Origin: Streptomyces hiroshimensis
GTDB lineage: Bacteria > Actinomycetota > Actinomycetes > Streptomycetales > Streptomycetaceae
Reading direction: 5' to 3'
Length of the DNA stretch: 64,000 nt
NCBI RefSeq assembly: GCF_014650335.1
Contig: NZ_BMUT01000002.1
Coordinates: 110,725-174,724 of the forward strand
The notes under the pieces are model-generated. The model was not told the origin of the DNA. It did no database searches and worked only from the letters and a program-made list of their open reading frames with translations. Both the position numbers and the translations under genes were made by a program. Below, piece by piece: positions 34,862 to 43,401 of this stretch; positions within the stretch are counted from its first letter, which is position 1; each line of letters begins with the position of its first letter.

Positions 34862-36363
34862 GCGGCAACGCGGCGGTCGCGACGACCGTCTTCGGGGTCT
34901 TCATGGTGCTGACCGTGGCCCTTGGCTTGCTGGCCGTGCGTGGCCACGGACGCTCCACCGGCCTCGCCGAATGGTCCGTCGGCGGCCGTAGCCTCGGCAC
35001 CGTCTTCATCTGGGTGCTGATGGCCGGCGAGGGCTACACCAGCTTCAGCTACCTCGGCGCCGCCGGGTGGGGTTACAACCACGGCGCTCCGGTGCTCTAC
35101 GTCATCGCCTACATGTCCTGCGGCTATGCGATCGGTTACGTGGTGGGCCCGACCCTCTGGTCGTACGCCCGGCGTCACGGCCTGGTCACCATCACCGACA
35201 TGGTCGCCCACCGCTACGGCCGCCCCTGGCTCGGCACGGTGGTCGCGGTCCTGGCGACCGTGTGTCTGCTCCCGTACATCCAGCTGCAGATCACCGGCAT
35301 GGGTGTCGTCGTCTCGACCATCTCGTACGGGGCCATCAGCCTGAACTGGGCCTACTTCATCGCCTTCGCGGTGACGACCGGGTTCGTGGTGGTGAGCGGG
35401 CTGCGGGGGAGCGCCTGGGTGTCGGTGCTGAAGGACGTGATGGTCATTGTGACGCTGGGCTTTCTGGCGATCTATGTCCCGCATCATTACTTTGATGGTT
35501 ATGGTCCCTTTTTGGACCGGCTCGTCGCGGAGAAGCCCGGGTGGCTGACGCTCTCCGGGCATGGTGGTAGTGGCCTTGACGCGACCTGGTTCGCGACCAC
35601 GAGCTTCCTCAACTCGCTGACGGTCGTCATCTTCCCGACCACCGTGGCGGGGTATCTGGGCGCGCGCAGTGCCGACGCCTTGCGTCGTAATGCGGTGCTT
35701 CTGCCGTTCTACAACGTGCTGCTGTTCGTTCCGATGCTGCTGGGTATGGCGGCTCTCTTCGTGGTGCCGGGGCTGGTGGGTGCCGGGTCCAACCTGGCCT
35801 TGTTCAAGCTCGTGACCGACTCGCTGCCTGCGTGGGCGGTCGGAGTCACCGGTGTGGCCGCGGCCCTTTCGTCGATCGTTCCCATGGCCGTGTTCATGCT
35901 GGTCATCGGCACGATGTGGGGGAAGAGCGTGCTGGGGGTGATTCCCGCTCTGGTCGGCCGGCCGCGGCGGCAGCGGCTCGCGGCGCAGGTCGTCGTGGTC
36001 GTGGCGGGTGCGCTGGCGCTCGTTCTGACGTATCTGACGCCCAATACGCTCGTGCGGCTCTCGCTGATTTCGTACGAGGGGATGGCGCAGTTGGTCCCGA
36101 TGATCCTGTTGGGGCTGGTGTGGCGGCGACTGACGTTGTGGGGCGCGGTGAGCGGGCTCGTGGTGGGAGGGGCGCTGGTGTGCGCCCTCGTCTTCACCGA
36201 ACACGACCCTCTGTGGGGCGTGAACGCGGGCGCGCTCGCGCTGGGGGTGAACCTGGTGGTGGCCCTGGCGGTCTCCTGGCTCGGGCCGCGGCCGATCGAT
36301 GACCGTCCGGACGAGGACGTGCTGGCGACCGATCCGCGACCGGAGGAGTCGGTTCCGGCATAA
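34858..36363 (+). CDS. Sodium:solute symporter (SSS family)
   Basis: The 501-residue protein has about 13 membrane segments. Signatures are EWSVGGRSLGTVFIWVLMAGEGYTSFSYLGAAGWGYNHGAP (broken by the first loop), SYARRHGLVTITDMVAHRYG, and TVAGYLGARSADALRRNAVLLP in the sodium-site region. DUF3311 plus SSS pairs are often annotated as monocarboxylate uptake permeases (MctP-like); the substrate here is inferred only at that level. The GTG at 34858 overlaps the upstream stop; a longer frame from 34828 lies inside the DUF3311 gene. The 3' half has more T-ending codons than the 5' half. Confidence 0.88.
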   Translation: MSGNAAVATTVFGVFMVLTVALGLLAVRGHGRSTGLAEWSVGGRSLGTVFIWVLMAGEGYTSFSYLGAAGWGYNHGAPVLYVIAYMSCGYAIGYVVGPTLWSYARRHGLVTITDMVAHRYGRPWLGTVVAVLATVCLLPYIQLQITGMGVVVSTISYGAISLNWAYFIAFAVTTGFVVVSGLRGSAWVSVLKDVMVIVTLGFLAIYVPHHYFDGYGPFLDRLVAEKPGWLTLSGHGGSGLDATWFATTSFLNSLTVVIFPTTVAGYLGARSADALRRNAVLLPFYNVLLFVPMLLGMAALFVVPGLVGAGSNLALFKLVTDSLPAWAVGVTGVAAALSSIVPMAVFMLVIGTMWGKSVLGVIPALVGRPRRQRLAAQVVVVVAGALALVLTYLTPNTLVRLSLISYEGMAQLVPMILLGLVWRRLTLWGAVSGLVVGGALVCALVFTEHDPLWGVNAGALALGVNLVVALAVSWLGPRPIDDRPDEDVLATDPRPEESVPA

Positions 36364-36477
36364 GGGGCGAATGCGTCGATTGCTTGGCCGGTTTCGGCAC
36401 TTGCCGTAAGCAAAAGCGAATGGAAATGTTCGCGCTGTTCTCCGGATCGCATGGTTTCGACCGAATGGAGCGATGCA

Positions 36478-36987
36478 ATGCGTGTCACCGGCAAGTCGAT
36501 CTTTGCGGCGGCGGTACCGGCCCTGCTGGCGGGCACCCTCGTTGCAACAGGAAACCCGGCCGCGGCCGCGGATGTGCCTCCCGAGTCCTTTACCAAGTCC
36601 GTTCAGTCGTACCTCGACAACACCAACCTCGACGCCCATGAGGGCGCCGACATCTGGGCGAGAGACGCCGGCTACGCGGACCAGGTGTGGACGTTCGACC
36701 GAGTGGCGACCCAGCCCGACGGGCTGGGCGTCTACACGATCAAGAACACGCGCTTCGGTACGTGCATCACCGCCGCGGCCGTGCACAGCGCGGCGAAACT
36801 GGCCAAGTGCGACAAGGGCAACCTGGCCCAGCGCTGGATCGTGGACCTCACGCAGAGCCAGACCGAGATCATCAACAAGAAGTTCGAGGACACGGTGCTC
36901 CAGGCGAACGGCACCGACAAGGCCGTGACGGTCGAGGAGCAGGGCGAGGGACCCAACAATCAGTTGTGGACGCTGTACGACAAGTAG
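36478..36987 (+). CDS. Secreted ricin-fold (beta-trefoil) protein
   Basis: The 169-residue product has a Sec signal peptide (cleavage probably after about residue 30, AAA/ADVPP). The mature domain has three QxW-type motifs, DQVWTF, AQRWIV and NQLWTL, spaced like the three lobes of a ricin B-type beta-trefoil. A cysteine pair (GTCITA and AKCDKG) fits a lobe disulfide. No catalytic domain is attached, so it is a free carbohydrate- or protein-binding module. GGAG at 36467-36470 precedes the ATG. A strong terminator follows. Confidence 0.8.
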   Translation: MRVTGKSIFAAAVPALLAGTLVATGNPAAAADVPPESFTKSVQSYLDNTNLDAHEGADIWARDAGYADQVWTFDRVATQPDGLGVYTIKNTRFGTCITAAAVHSAAKLAKCDKGNLAQRWIVDLTQSQTEIINKKFEDTVLQANGTDKAVTVEEQGEGPNNQLWTLYDK

Positions 36988-37018
36988 TGGTGGGTGGGGG
37001 TCGGCTGACGAAATGAGA

Positions 37019-37059
37019 CCAGGCCGACGGGCTCGACTCGTCGGTCTGGACCATTTTTT
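37019..37059 (+). terminator. Intrinsic terminator with T6 after ricin-fold gene
   Basis: CCAGGCCGACG pairs with CGTCGGTCTGG (one G-U pair) around a 9-nt loop, followed four bases later by six T. This is one of the few classic hairpin-plus-T-tract terminators in the window. Confidence 0.8.
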
Positions 37060-37182
37060 GACCATACGCGTTCGGGAGAAGCCGCCGATCCATGCAATGA
37101 TCACTCATACCACCGGTAATCCGAGGTATGTGCGAAGATTCCGTCCCCGGTCCGCTCGGACCGGGCGACAAGGGGAAACATC

Positions 37183-38331
37183 GTGCACATAACGAGATTC
37201 AGAGCCGCTGTTGGGGCGGCTGTGACGGTGGCCGCGACGGCCGCTCTCCTGCCCACCTCGGCCGCGTTCGCGGCGGGCAAGCCGGAGTCCCGCACGGCGG
37301 ACAGCGCGACGGTCGAGGCCTTCGGGCGAATAGCCGACGCCGTACTGAACGACCGCACCTCGGTCCTTCTGGACTCCCGCTCGGCCGACCGCAAGGCGAC
37401 CAAGCTCGACGGGAAGGCCCGTCTCTCCGCCGGCCTCTCGAAGGCCGAGGACACCGGACTGTCGTCGCTGAAGATGCGCAAGTCCTGGCTCGCCGCCCTC
37501 GGCGAGGCGTACACGGACGCCGACACCAAGACCTCGGTCGACAAGACCACCGTCAAGGGCGACCGGGCCACGGTCCGCGTCACCGAGACCACGGTTCTCA
37601 CGTACAAGAAGATCCGCGGTGACGAGCCGTCGACCACCGGCTTCACCGCTCACCACGAGCTCAGCTTCTCCCTCGGCAAGGGCGGGAAGTGGGAGCTGAC
37701 GGGTATTCGTCCGCAGGACGACGGCCCCGGCGCCATCAACGAGCCCCGCACGGCGGTGGCGGCGACCGGCAGCATCGACCTCAACGGCAGCCCGGCCTCG
37801 ACCCGGTACCCCGGCAGCAGGAACGCCAAGCCGAAGAACCTGACCCCCGCCAAGGGCGGTCTGGACTACAAGGCCATGGCCGCCTACGCCGAGAAGTACT
37901 GGCGTAACTACAACCCCGCCTACCGCAGCTTCAACGTCGCGGGCGGTGACTGCACCAACTTCATCAGCCAGTCGCTGAAGGCGGGCGGCTGGAAGGACGT
38001 GCCGGGTTCGGACACCTCCGACTACCACAAGTGGTGGTACAGCAAGGCGAACCAGTCCGACTCCTGGGTCGGCGCCAACGAGTGGGCGTGGCACACGCTG
38101 TCCACCAAGCGGGCGGCGAACCTGTCGAACGTCTACCAGATGGACGTCGGCGACATCCTGCAGATGGACTTCGACGGTGACGGGTCCAAGGATCACTCGA
38201 TGATCACCACGTACCGCAGCCGGATGGGCGTCCCGTACGTGACGTACCACTCGACCAACACCTACCGGAAGTCGGTAGCGAGCATCATCGCGTCGTACCC
38301 CGGGGCGATCTACTACGCCTACCGCACCTGA
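37183..38331 (+). CDS. Secreted amidase-domain protein (Amidase_6-like)
   Basis: The 382-residue protein has a signal peptide ending near AFA/AGK (about residue 31). A helical/beta N-terminal region of about 190 residues precedes a C-terminal putative amidase domain. The latter starts YKAMAAYAEKYWRNYNPAYRSF and contains GGDCTNFISQSLKAGG with the likely nucleophile C257. KDHSMITTYR and YVTYHSTNTYRK provide the histidine region. This domain belongs to the NlpC/P60-related cysteine hydrolases seen in spore and cell-wall proteins; a peptidoglycan or peptide amide substrate is likely but not shown. The GTG start follows GGGGAAA. Confidence 0.85.
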   Translation: MHITRFRAAVGAAVTVAATAALLPTSAAFAAGKPESRTADSATVEAFGRIADAVLNDRTSVLLDSRSADRKATKLDGKARLSAGLSKAEDTGLSSLKMRKSWLAALGEAYTDADTKTSVDKTTVKGDRATVRVTETTVLTYKKIRGDEPSTTGFTAHHELSFSLGKGGKWELTGIRPQDDGPGAINEPRTAVAATGSIDLNGSPASTRYPGSRNAKPKNLTPAKGGLDYKAMAAYAEKYWRNYNPAYRSFNVAGGDCTNFISQSLKAGGWKDVPGSDTSDYHKWWYSKANQSDSWVGANEWAWHTLSTKRAANLSNVYQMDVGDILQMDFDGDGSKDHSMITTYRSRMGVPYVTYHSTNTYRKSVASIIASYPGAIYYAYRT

Positions 38332-38463
38332 GGTGGCGTGGGCCACGTCCTGTCCTTGCCCTGGGCTGTCCTGGGCTTTTGGGCGGGGCGTGGCCCGCAA
38401 AGCGCTGTTCGCAGTCCGAAACGGCCCTTGCGGAGAACGCCTCCGTTCTTGGACGATCAAGCG

Positions 38464-39321
38464 ATGAAACTGCTGCGTGTGGGGCCCGTGGGGGCGGAAC
38501 GCCCGGCGCTGCTGGATGAGGACGGCACCCTTCGCGACCTGTCGGCGCTGGTGACCGACGTCGACGGCGCGCTGCTGGCCGACGCGTCCGCGCTGTCGCG
38601 GATACGGGCCGGGGTCGGCGCCCGTATCTTCCCCGCCCTCGACCCGGCCGGCCTGCGCACCGGCCCGCCCCTCGCCCGGATCGGCAAGATCGTGGGCGTT
38701 GGCCTGAACTACCGCCGCCTGGCCGCCGAGACCCGCTCCGTCGTCCCCGCCGAACCCGTCCTCTTCCTCAAGGCCGCGGACACGGTGGTGGGCCCCGACG
38801 ACCCGGTCCTGCTGCCGCCCGGCAGCGAGAAGACCGACTGGGAGGTCGAACTCGCCGTCGTCATCGGCCGCCGGGCGCGCCGCCTGGAGACGGACGAGGA
38901 CGCGCTGTCGGCCGTGGGCGGGTACGTCCTCGCGCACGACGTCTCCGAGCGCGAGTTCCAGTTCGACCGCGGCGGCGCGTGGGTCAAGGGCAAGAACTAC
39001 GAGACGTTCACCCCGCTGGGCCCCTGGCTCGTCACCCCGGACGAGATCCGCGACCCGCAGGACGTGCGGCTGCGGCTGTGGGTCAACGGCGACCTCAAGC
39101 AGGACGACAGCACGGCCGACCAGATCTTCCCGGTGGGGGAGGTGGTCCGGTACGTGAGCTCTTTCATGACCCTGTACCCGGGCGACGTCATCCTGACGGG
39201 CACCCCGGCGGGCGCGGCCGTGAGCCGCCCGGACCCCAAGCCGTATCTGAGGGCGGGGGATGTGGTGGAGCTGGAGGGTGCGGGGCTGGGTCGGCAGCGG
39301 CAGGAACTGAAGGACGCGTAG
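38464..39321 (+). CDS. Fumarylacetoacetate hydrolase family protein
   Basis: The 285-residue enzyme of the FAH superfamily has the core KIVGVGLNYRRLAAET, then PVLFLKAADTVVGPDDPVLLP, the metal ligand stretch TDWEVELAVVIGRRAR, and VSEREFQFDRGGAWVKGKNYETFTPLGPWL broken by a loop. The C-terminal TLYPGDVILTGTPAGAA is diagnostic. Members include 5-oxopent-3-ene-1,2,5-tricarboxylate decarboxylase, ureidoglycolate lyase and acylpyruvases; the exact reaction is not deducible. The ATG at 38464 starts MKLLRVGPVG, the typical opening. It stands alone. Confidence 0.9.
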   Translation: MKLLRVGPVGAERPALLDEDGTLRDLSALVTDVDGALLADASALSRIRAGVGARIFPALDPAGLRTGPPLARIGKIVGVGLNYRRLAAETRSVVPAEPVLFLKAADTVVGPDDPVLLPPGSEKTDWEVELAVVIGRRARRLETDEDALSAVGGYVLAHDVSEREFQFDRGGAWVKGKNYETFTPLGPWLVTPDEIRDPQDVRLRLWVNGDLKQDDSTADQIFPVGEVVRYVSSFMTLYPGDVILTGTPAGAAVSRPDPKPYLRAGDVVELEGAGLGRQRQELKDA

Positions 39322-39388
39322 CGTCCGGCGTCCGGCCTCCGGCGTGTAAGGCGGGGTTTTGCTCTGGTTGTAGGGCATATTTTCCGAT

Positions 39389-39661
39389 ATGCGGAGGACG
39401 CGGAGAACGAAGCCGGCGGTGGTCGCTGCGCTCGCCGTGGTGGCGGGCGTAGTACTGGTGTGCGCGTTCACTTTCCCGGCACCGAGGGGGGCGCCCGCGC
39501 CCCGTGAACGCCACGTCGCACCCGACGGCCGCGCCCTGGCCGACGACGGCCGCCCCACGGGCGTCGACACGCTGCTGGTGGGCGCGGGGATGGTCGCCGT
39601 CGGCGCGGGCCTGGCCCTCGGCGTCCTGGTTTGCAACCGGCCCCGTCAGAGGACCGGTTGA
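39389..39661 (+). CDS. Small two-helix membrane protein, unknown
   Basis: The 90-residue product has a basic N-terminus, a hydrophobic helix (about residues 9-29), a polar loop with PRGAPAPRERHVAPDGRA, and a second helix (about 62-82). I do not recognise a family. TATTTT (39378-39383) ends 5 nt before the ATG, a possible -10 for a leaderless mRNA. The 3' end overlaps the convergent DUF397 gene by 16 bp. Confidence 0.55.
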   Translation: MRRTRRTKPAVVAALAVVAGVVLVCAFTFPAPRGAPAPRERHVAPDGRALADDGRPTGVDTLLVGAGMVAVGAGLALGVLVCNRPRQRTG

Positions 39662-39888
39662 AAAACGTCCTCGCGGCGGCTGTTGCGTATGGAGTGCACG
39701 AAGGTCGCCCACGCGGCGGGTGACAGGGTCAGCGCGCCGCGGGGGCGGTCTTTGCTGTCGCCTATGGCGACGAGGTGGTCTTCGGTTGACTGCATCTCGA
39801 TGCAATTCGGACCGGTGTCTGTGCTGTACGAGGACTTGCACCATGCATCTTCGGGCAGGTCGTGACGTATCACGGGGGAGTCCCTCAC
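39646..39888 (-). CDS. DUF397 protein, partner of the HTH regulator
   Basis: The 80-residue protein carries the DUF397 core WCKSSYSTDTGPNCIEM (about residues 16-32) and RPRGALTLSPAAWATFVHSIR near the end. DUF397 proteins are paired with DUF5753-type HTH regulators throughout Streptomyces (whiJ/SCO4542-like systems), where they control development, often by antagonising the regulator. The GTG start overlaps the stop of the HTH gene (GTGA), so the two are coupled. Its G+C content is lower than the flanking genes. Confidence 0.9.
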   Translation of the reverse strand: MRDSPVIRHDLPEDAWCKSSYSTDTGPNCIEMQSTEDHLVAIGDSKDRPRGALTLSPAAWATFVHSIRNSRREDVFQPVL

Positions 39889-40748
39889 TCATGTTCAAGC
39901 CCGCGTGCGATCGACGCGATCAGCTCAATGGACCGTCCTGGCGGCAGCGCTGAGGAACGCAACTTGTCCAGAACGCGGCGGTACTTCGCAACGGTTTCAT
40001 CATCCTCCAGGCAAAGTGCACCGTCGAGGTGTTCCACCTGTACGACGTCCAGGTCGAGCGGGTCCGGGTACGAGTAAAGCGCGAAGGATCCACCGGAGTC
40101 GGTGAACGACGTCTGCGTGAAGGGGATGACCTGAATCGTGATGTCGGGAGACTGGCTCAAATCCGCAAGGTGTCGAAGCTGCTCGGCCAGCACCTCTGGG
40201 CCACCGAACTGCTGGTGGAGTACGCCTTCTGTCACAATCGCCGTGTATTGCGGTGGATTTCCGCGCAGGAAGATGCTCTGTCGACTCATCCGGAGGTCGA
40301 CAAAGAAGTCCAGCTGTTGCTCGGTCAGTGATGTCGAGGCGCCGGAGATGAGTGCGGCCGCATAGGTCTGGGTCTGCAGAAGCCCCGGCACGACCTGTGA
40401 TTGGAACGCCGAGATCCGTGCGGCTTCGGACTCCAGGTCCAAGGCCTCTTTGAAACCGTCCGCGAGCATGCCGCTGTGGCGACGCCACCAAGTCCGCTTG
40501 TTGCCCTCGGATGCGAGTGCAACGAGCCACTCGCGCAGCTTCTCGTCACCGACGCCATAGAGGGTGAACAGGACCTCGAGTTCGAGTCGCGTGACGCGGT
40601 GCTGCCCGGTCTCCTGTCGGCTGATCTTCGTTCTGTCGCCATGGATCGCCTTGGCCGCCGCTTCAGGCGACACGCCTGCGGCTTCCCGTAGTGCTCTCAG
40701 CTCGGCGCCCAGCTTGCGACGACGGGCTGTGCGGCGCGGATGTTTCAT
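39885..40748 (-). CDS. HTH (XRE) regulator with DUF5753 domain, WhiJ-like
   Basis: The 287-residue protein has an N-terminal helix-turn-helix (LGAELRALREAAGVSPEAAAKAI ... KISRQETGQHRVT, about residues 14-50). A DUF5753 domain follows, with SFQSQVVPGLLQTQ-type and LADLSQSPDITIQVIPF segments. These regulators bind upstream of their own islet and, with a DUF397 partner, control development or antibiotic production. The ATG at 40748 is preceded by GGGGAGGA; a longer frame to 40826 lacks a ribosome site. It is divergent from a pair of small coupled genes at 40948. Confidence 0.9.
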   Translation of the reverse strand: MKHPRRTARRRKLGAELRALREAAGVSPEAAAKAIHGDRTKISRQETGQHRVTRLELEVLFTLYGVGDEKLREWLVALASEGNKRTWWRRHSGMLADGFKEALDLESEAARISAFQSQVVPGLLQTQTYAAALISGASTSLTEQQLDFFVDLRMSRQSIFLRGNPPQYTAIVTEGVLHQQFGGPEVLAEQLRHLADLSQSPDITIQVIPFTQTSFTDSGGSFALYSYPDPLDLDVVQVEHLDGALCLEDDETVAKYRRVLDKLRSSALPPGRSIELIASIARGLEHE

Positions 40749-40947
40749 GCTTCCTCCCCTGCTGGCCGTGCTCGCCCAGTGTGCTGCACGAGATCGGCGG
40801 CCTCGCTGGGCGATTGCGTCCGTCACTCACAGGGGTGAACTCTCCACTTTGGAGGTCAAATTGTTGCGGTCTAAGCGCGAGGAGGGCCATCGTGGATGCG
40901 CGGCTACGGCGGGTAGCGGCGGGTGCCGGGGGAAGGTTGCGGGAGCG

Positions 40948-41295
40948 ATGACGTACAGGAACGGCGCGTTCGTGGTGGACACCCGGGAGGGGCGGATGGC
41001 ACAGGTCATCGGCAGCGAAGGGCACTGCGTGCAGGTGAGGCAGCCCGGCGGCGGCCTGGAGTGGGAAGTCCCCTTCTCGTCCCTGCGGTTGGCGACAAGC
41101 GCGGAGCGAGCCGCGGCGCGTACGAACCCGGAATCCATGGGCCGCCCGACGATCGCCGACTGTCAGGAATGCCCGGCATTGAAGGCGGCCTGGTGGAAGG
41201 CGACGGTCGAGGGGGATCCCTTCAAGGCGGGGGATGCCCTCGTCGCGGTGCGGCGGCATTGGCGGTCGCACATGGCGGGCGGGGCGACCTCATGA
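40948..41295 (+). CDS. Small hypothetical protein of the HTH-DUF397 islet
   Basis: The 115-residue product begins TYRNGAFVVDTREGRMAQVIGSEG, a small beta-barrel-like opening, followed by GGLEWEVPFSSLRLAT. A C-terminal half has two cysteines, DCQECPALKAAWWKA, and a closing helix VAVRRHWRSHM. The C-x-x-C plus HWRSHM could form a zinc site. I do not recognise the family with certainty. GGAAGG is about 11 nt upstream. The stop overlaps the next start (ATGA), so the two are coupled. Confidence 0.7.
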   Translation: MTYRNGAFVVDTREGRMAQVIGSEGHCVQVRQPGGGLEWEVPFSSLRLATSAERAAARTNPESMGRPTIADCQECPALKAAWWKATVEGDPFKAGDALVAVRRHWRSHMAGGATS

Positions 41296-41528
41296 GGCCC
41301 CAGTGCAAGCACACCGCAGGGTGGGCGCACCCCGCTCAGGGGGAGTCCCGCTGCAAGGCCTGCGGAGTCGTCCGCTTCGCGGACTATGGCGCGCTGCGCC
41401 CGGCAGGGCTGCCGAGCGCGCTCACCCCGAAACCGAGGGACGCCCGCCGAGCGGACCGCGCCGCAGCAACCCGGATCGCGAACCTGCCCCGCAGGACGGC
41501 GTGGTGGGGGCTGACCACAGCGGCGTAG
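41292..41528 (+). CDS. Small Cys-containing protein (DUF6255-like)
   Basis: The 78-residue product has CKHTAGWAHPAQGESRCKACGVVRF near its N-terminus, a possible zinc-ribbon-like Cys/His cluster, then YGALRPAGLPSALTP and a basic end. From memory this matches a small family annotated as DUF6255 natural-product-biosynthesis protein; the name gives no mechanism. It starts inside the stop of the upstream gene (ATGA) and ends 7 bp before the convergent XRE regulator. Confidence 0.65.
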   Translation: MRPQCKHTAGWAHPAQGESRCKACGVVRFADYGALRPAGLPSALTPKPRDARRADRAAATRIANLPRRTAWWGLTTAA

Positions 41529-41535
41529 GTGTACG

Positions 41536-42387
41536 TCAGCCCGCCGCGGCGAACTGCCCGTTACCCACGACCTTCAGCAGGGCCAGGCGCTCAGCCGTAT
41601 CCGTGCCGGGGGGCGGGGTGTACAGGACGACGCGTTGGTCGCCGCACGGTGCGAGGAGCATCTGGCAGTCCAGGTCGACCGGGCCGATCAGCGGGTGCAG
41701 GACGCGCATGCGCGTGGCCCGGCGTACGGCGACCTCGTGCAGTTCCCACAGGCCCGCGAACTCCTCACTCGCGTCCCGCAGCCGCTGCACCAGGCGGGTC
41801 GCGGCGGGGTCGCCCGCGCGCCGTCCCACGGCTGCCCGCAGGTCGGCGACGTGCAGGCGGCTGTAGTAGTCGTGCTCCTCGGCCGGGTACGCGGCGCGCT
41901 GGGCGGGGTCGGTGAACCAGCGCCAGACCACGTTGCGCCCGTGTTCGGACACCGTGCACACGCCGCTCAGCAGGGCCTCGGCCATCGCGTTCTGAGCCAG
42001 GACGTCCCCGAGGTCGCTGAGCACCTGGACCGGTGTGGCCGGAAGCTGGTCCAGCAGGTGCAGGAGACCCGGGTTCACGTGATCGCCCGCGGTCCGGGCG
42101 GCGGGCGGGCGGCGGCCGGCGAGGAGGTGGAGGTGGTCGCGTTCGTCGGTGCTCAGGCGCAGGGCGCGGGCCAGGGCCGCGAGCATCTCGGGCGAAGGCT
42201 GCGGGCCGCGGGCCTGTTCGAGGCGGATGTAGTAGTCGACGGACATGCCGACGAGCTGGGCGACCTCCTCCCTGCGCAGACCCGGGGTGCGGCGCCGCGG
42301 GCCTGCAGGCAGACCCACGTCCTGCGGGCGCACCCGGTCGCGGGCGCGGCGCAGGAAGTCGGCGAGTTCGGAGCGGTCGATCGTCAT
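41536..42387 (-). CDS. XRE-family regulator with MmyB-like ligand-binding domain
   Basis: The 283-residue protein has a helix-turn-helix with PGLRREEVAQLVGMSVDYYIRLEQARG (spread over about residues 30-56), the hallmark of MmyB-like regulators. A PAS-like C-terminal domain follows (VQVLSDLGDVLAQN, WRWFTDPAQRAAYP, LHPLIGPVDLDCQML), which in this family binds fatty-acid-like ligands. It is divergent from an alpha/beta hydrolase gene, which from memory is a common pairing where the regulator represses the enzyme. The ATG at 42387 has AGGAT 8 nt upstream; an ATG at 42396 is closer to GGCAGG and less likely. Confidence 0.9.
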   Translation of the reverse strand: MTIDRSELADFLRRARDRVRPQDVGLPAGPRRRTPGLRREEVAQLVGMSVDYYIRLEQARGPQPSPEMLAALARALRLSTDERDHLHLLAGRRPPAARTAGDHVNPGLLHLLDQLPATPVQVLSDLGDVLAQNAMAEALLSGVCTVSEHGRNVVWRWFTDPAQRAAYPAEEHDYYSRLHVADLRAAVGRRAGDPAATRLVQRLRDASEEFAGLWELHEVAVRRATRMRVLHPLIGPVDLDCQMLLAPCGDQRVVLYTPPPGTDTAERLALLKVVGNGQFAAAG

Positions 42388-42547
42388 GGTGATCATCCTG
42401 CCGGACGGCCCCCGGCTCAACCAGGGACTGCCGGTCCCAGGGTCGGCAAGGCTCTCCCGGCCTCCGCACGGGGGCGGCACTGTTGGTCGGGCCGGAGCGC
42501 AACCGCCCTGGTCAGAGCAGCCGCAGAGCATACGCAAGGAGCAATTC

Positions 42548-43357
42548 ATGGCCACCGTCACCGTCAACGGCGCCCAGGTCCACTACGAGCGGACCGGCTC
42601 GGCGTCGGGCCCCGCGCTCGTCCTGGTGCACGGCACCGGATCGGCGGGCGCCGCCGTCAACTGGGGCCAGACCGCCCCCCGCTTCACCCCGCACCGCACC
42701 GTGATCACCCCCGATCTGTCGGGCACCGAGGCCACCGTCGACGACGGCGCGCCGCTGACCGCCGAAGGGCTCGCCGCCCAGGTCATCGCCGTCATCGAGG
42801 ACGCGGCGGACGGGCCGGTCGACCTGCTGGGCTTCTCCATGGGCGCCACGGTCGCCGCCGCCGTCGCGGCGCTCCGCCCCGACCTCGTACGGCGGCTGAT
42901 CCTGGTGGCCGGCTGGGCCCACACCGACAGCGACGAGTACCTGCGCAGCCTTTTCACCCTCTGGCAGAACCTCGGCACGAGCGACCCCGCATCCTTCGGC
43001 CGCGCCGTGGCGATGACCGGCTTCAGCCGCGGGTTCCTCAACACCATCGGCCGCGAGCAGTTCGAAGCCCTGATCCCCAATATGCCCCCCACCGAGGGCA
43101 CGCTGCGCCACATCGCGTACGACCTGCGCGTGGACATCCGCCCCCTGCTGCCGCGCATCCAGGCCCCCACGCTCGTCATCGGCTGCACCCAGGACATCAC
43201 GGTCCCGGTCGAACACAGCCGTGCCCTCCACGCCGCGATCACGGGCAGCGCGTACGCCGAGATCGACGCGGGCCACGTGGCGTTCTTCGAGCAGGAGGAC
43301 GCCTTCGTCAAGCTCGTGACCGACTTCGCCGAAGGCGGCTCGGAGGCGGTGGCCTAG
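42548..43357 (+). CDS. Alpha/beta hydrolase
   Basis: The 269-residue hydrolase has an oxyanion segment LVLVHGTGSAGAAVNW and nucleophile S97 in LLGFSMGATVA. The acid is in IGCTQDITVPVEHS and the histidine in IDAGHVAFFEQ. There is no signal peptide, so it is cytosolic. The substrate could be an ester, lactone or haloalkane and is not deducible. AAGGAG at 42537-42542 is the Shine-Dalgarno. It is divergent from the XRE/MmyB-like regulator that probably controls it. Confidence 0.9.
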   Translation: MATVTVNGAQVHYERTGSASGPALVLVHGTGSAGAAVNWGQTAPRFTPHRTVITPDLSGTEATVDDGAPLTAEGLAAQVIAVIEDAADGPVDLLGFSMGATVAAAVAALRPDLVRRLILVAGWAHTDSDEYLRSLFTLWQNLGTSDPASFGRAVAMTGFSRGFLNTIGREQFEALIPNMPPTEGTLRHIAYDLRVDIRPLLPRIQAPTLVIGCTQDITVPVEHSRALHAAITGSAYAEIDAGHVAFFEQEDAFVKLVTDFAEGGSEAVA

Positions 43358-43401
43358 GCGGGAACGGCCGGCGACATCACACGATGTGCAGGCCGGTGGG
43401 A

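Noticed and set aside
41292..41528. Part of a natural-product biosynthetic cluster, as the DUF6255 name suggests
   Set aside because: No synthase, NRPS, terpene or RiPP gene lies within the window; the gene belongs to a small regulatory islet.
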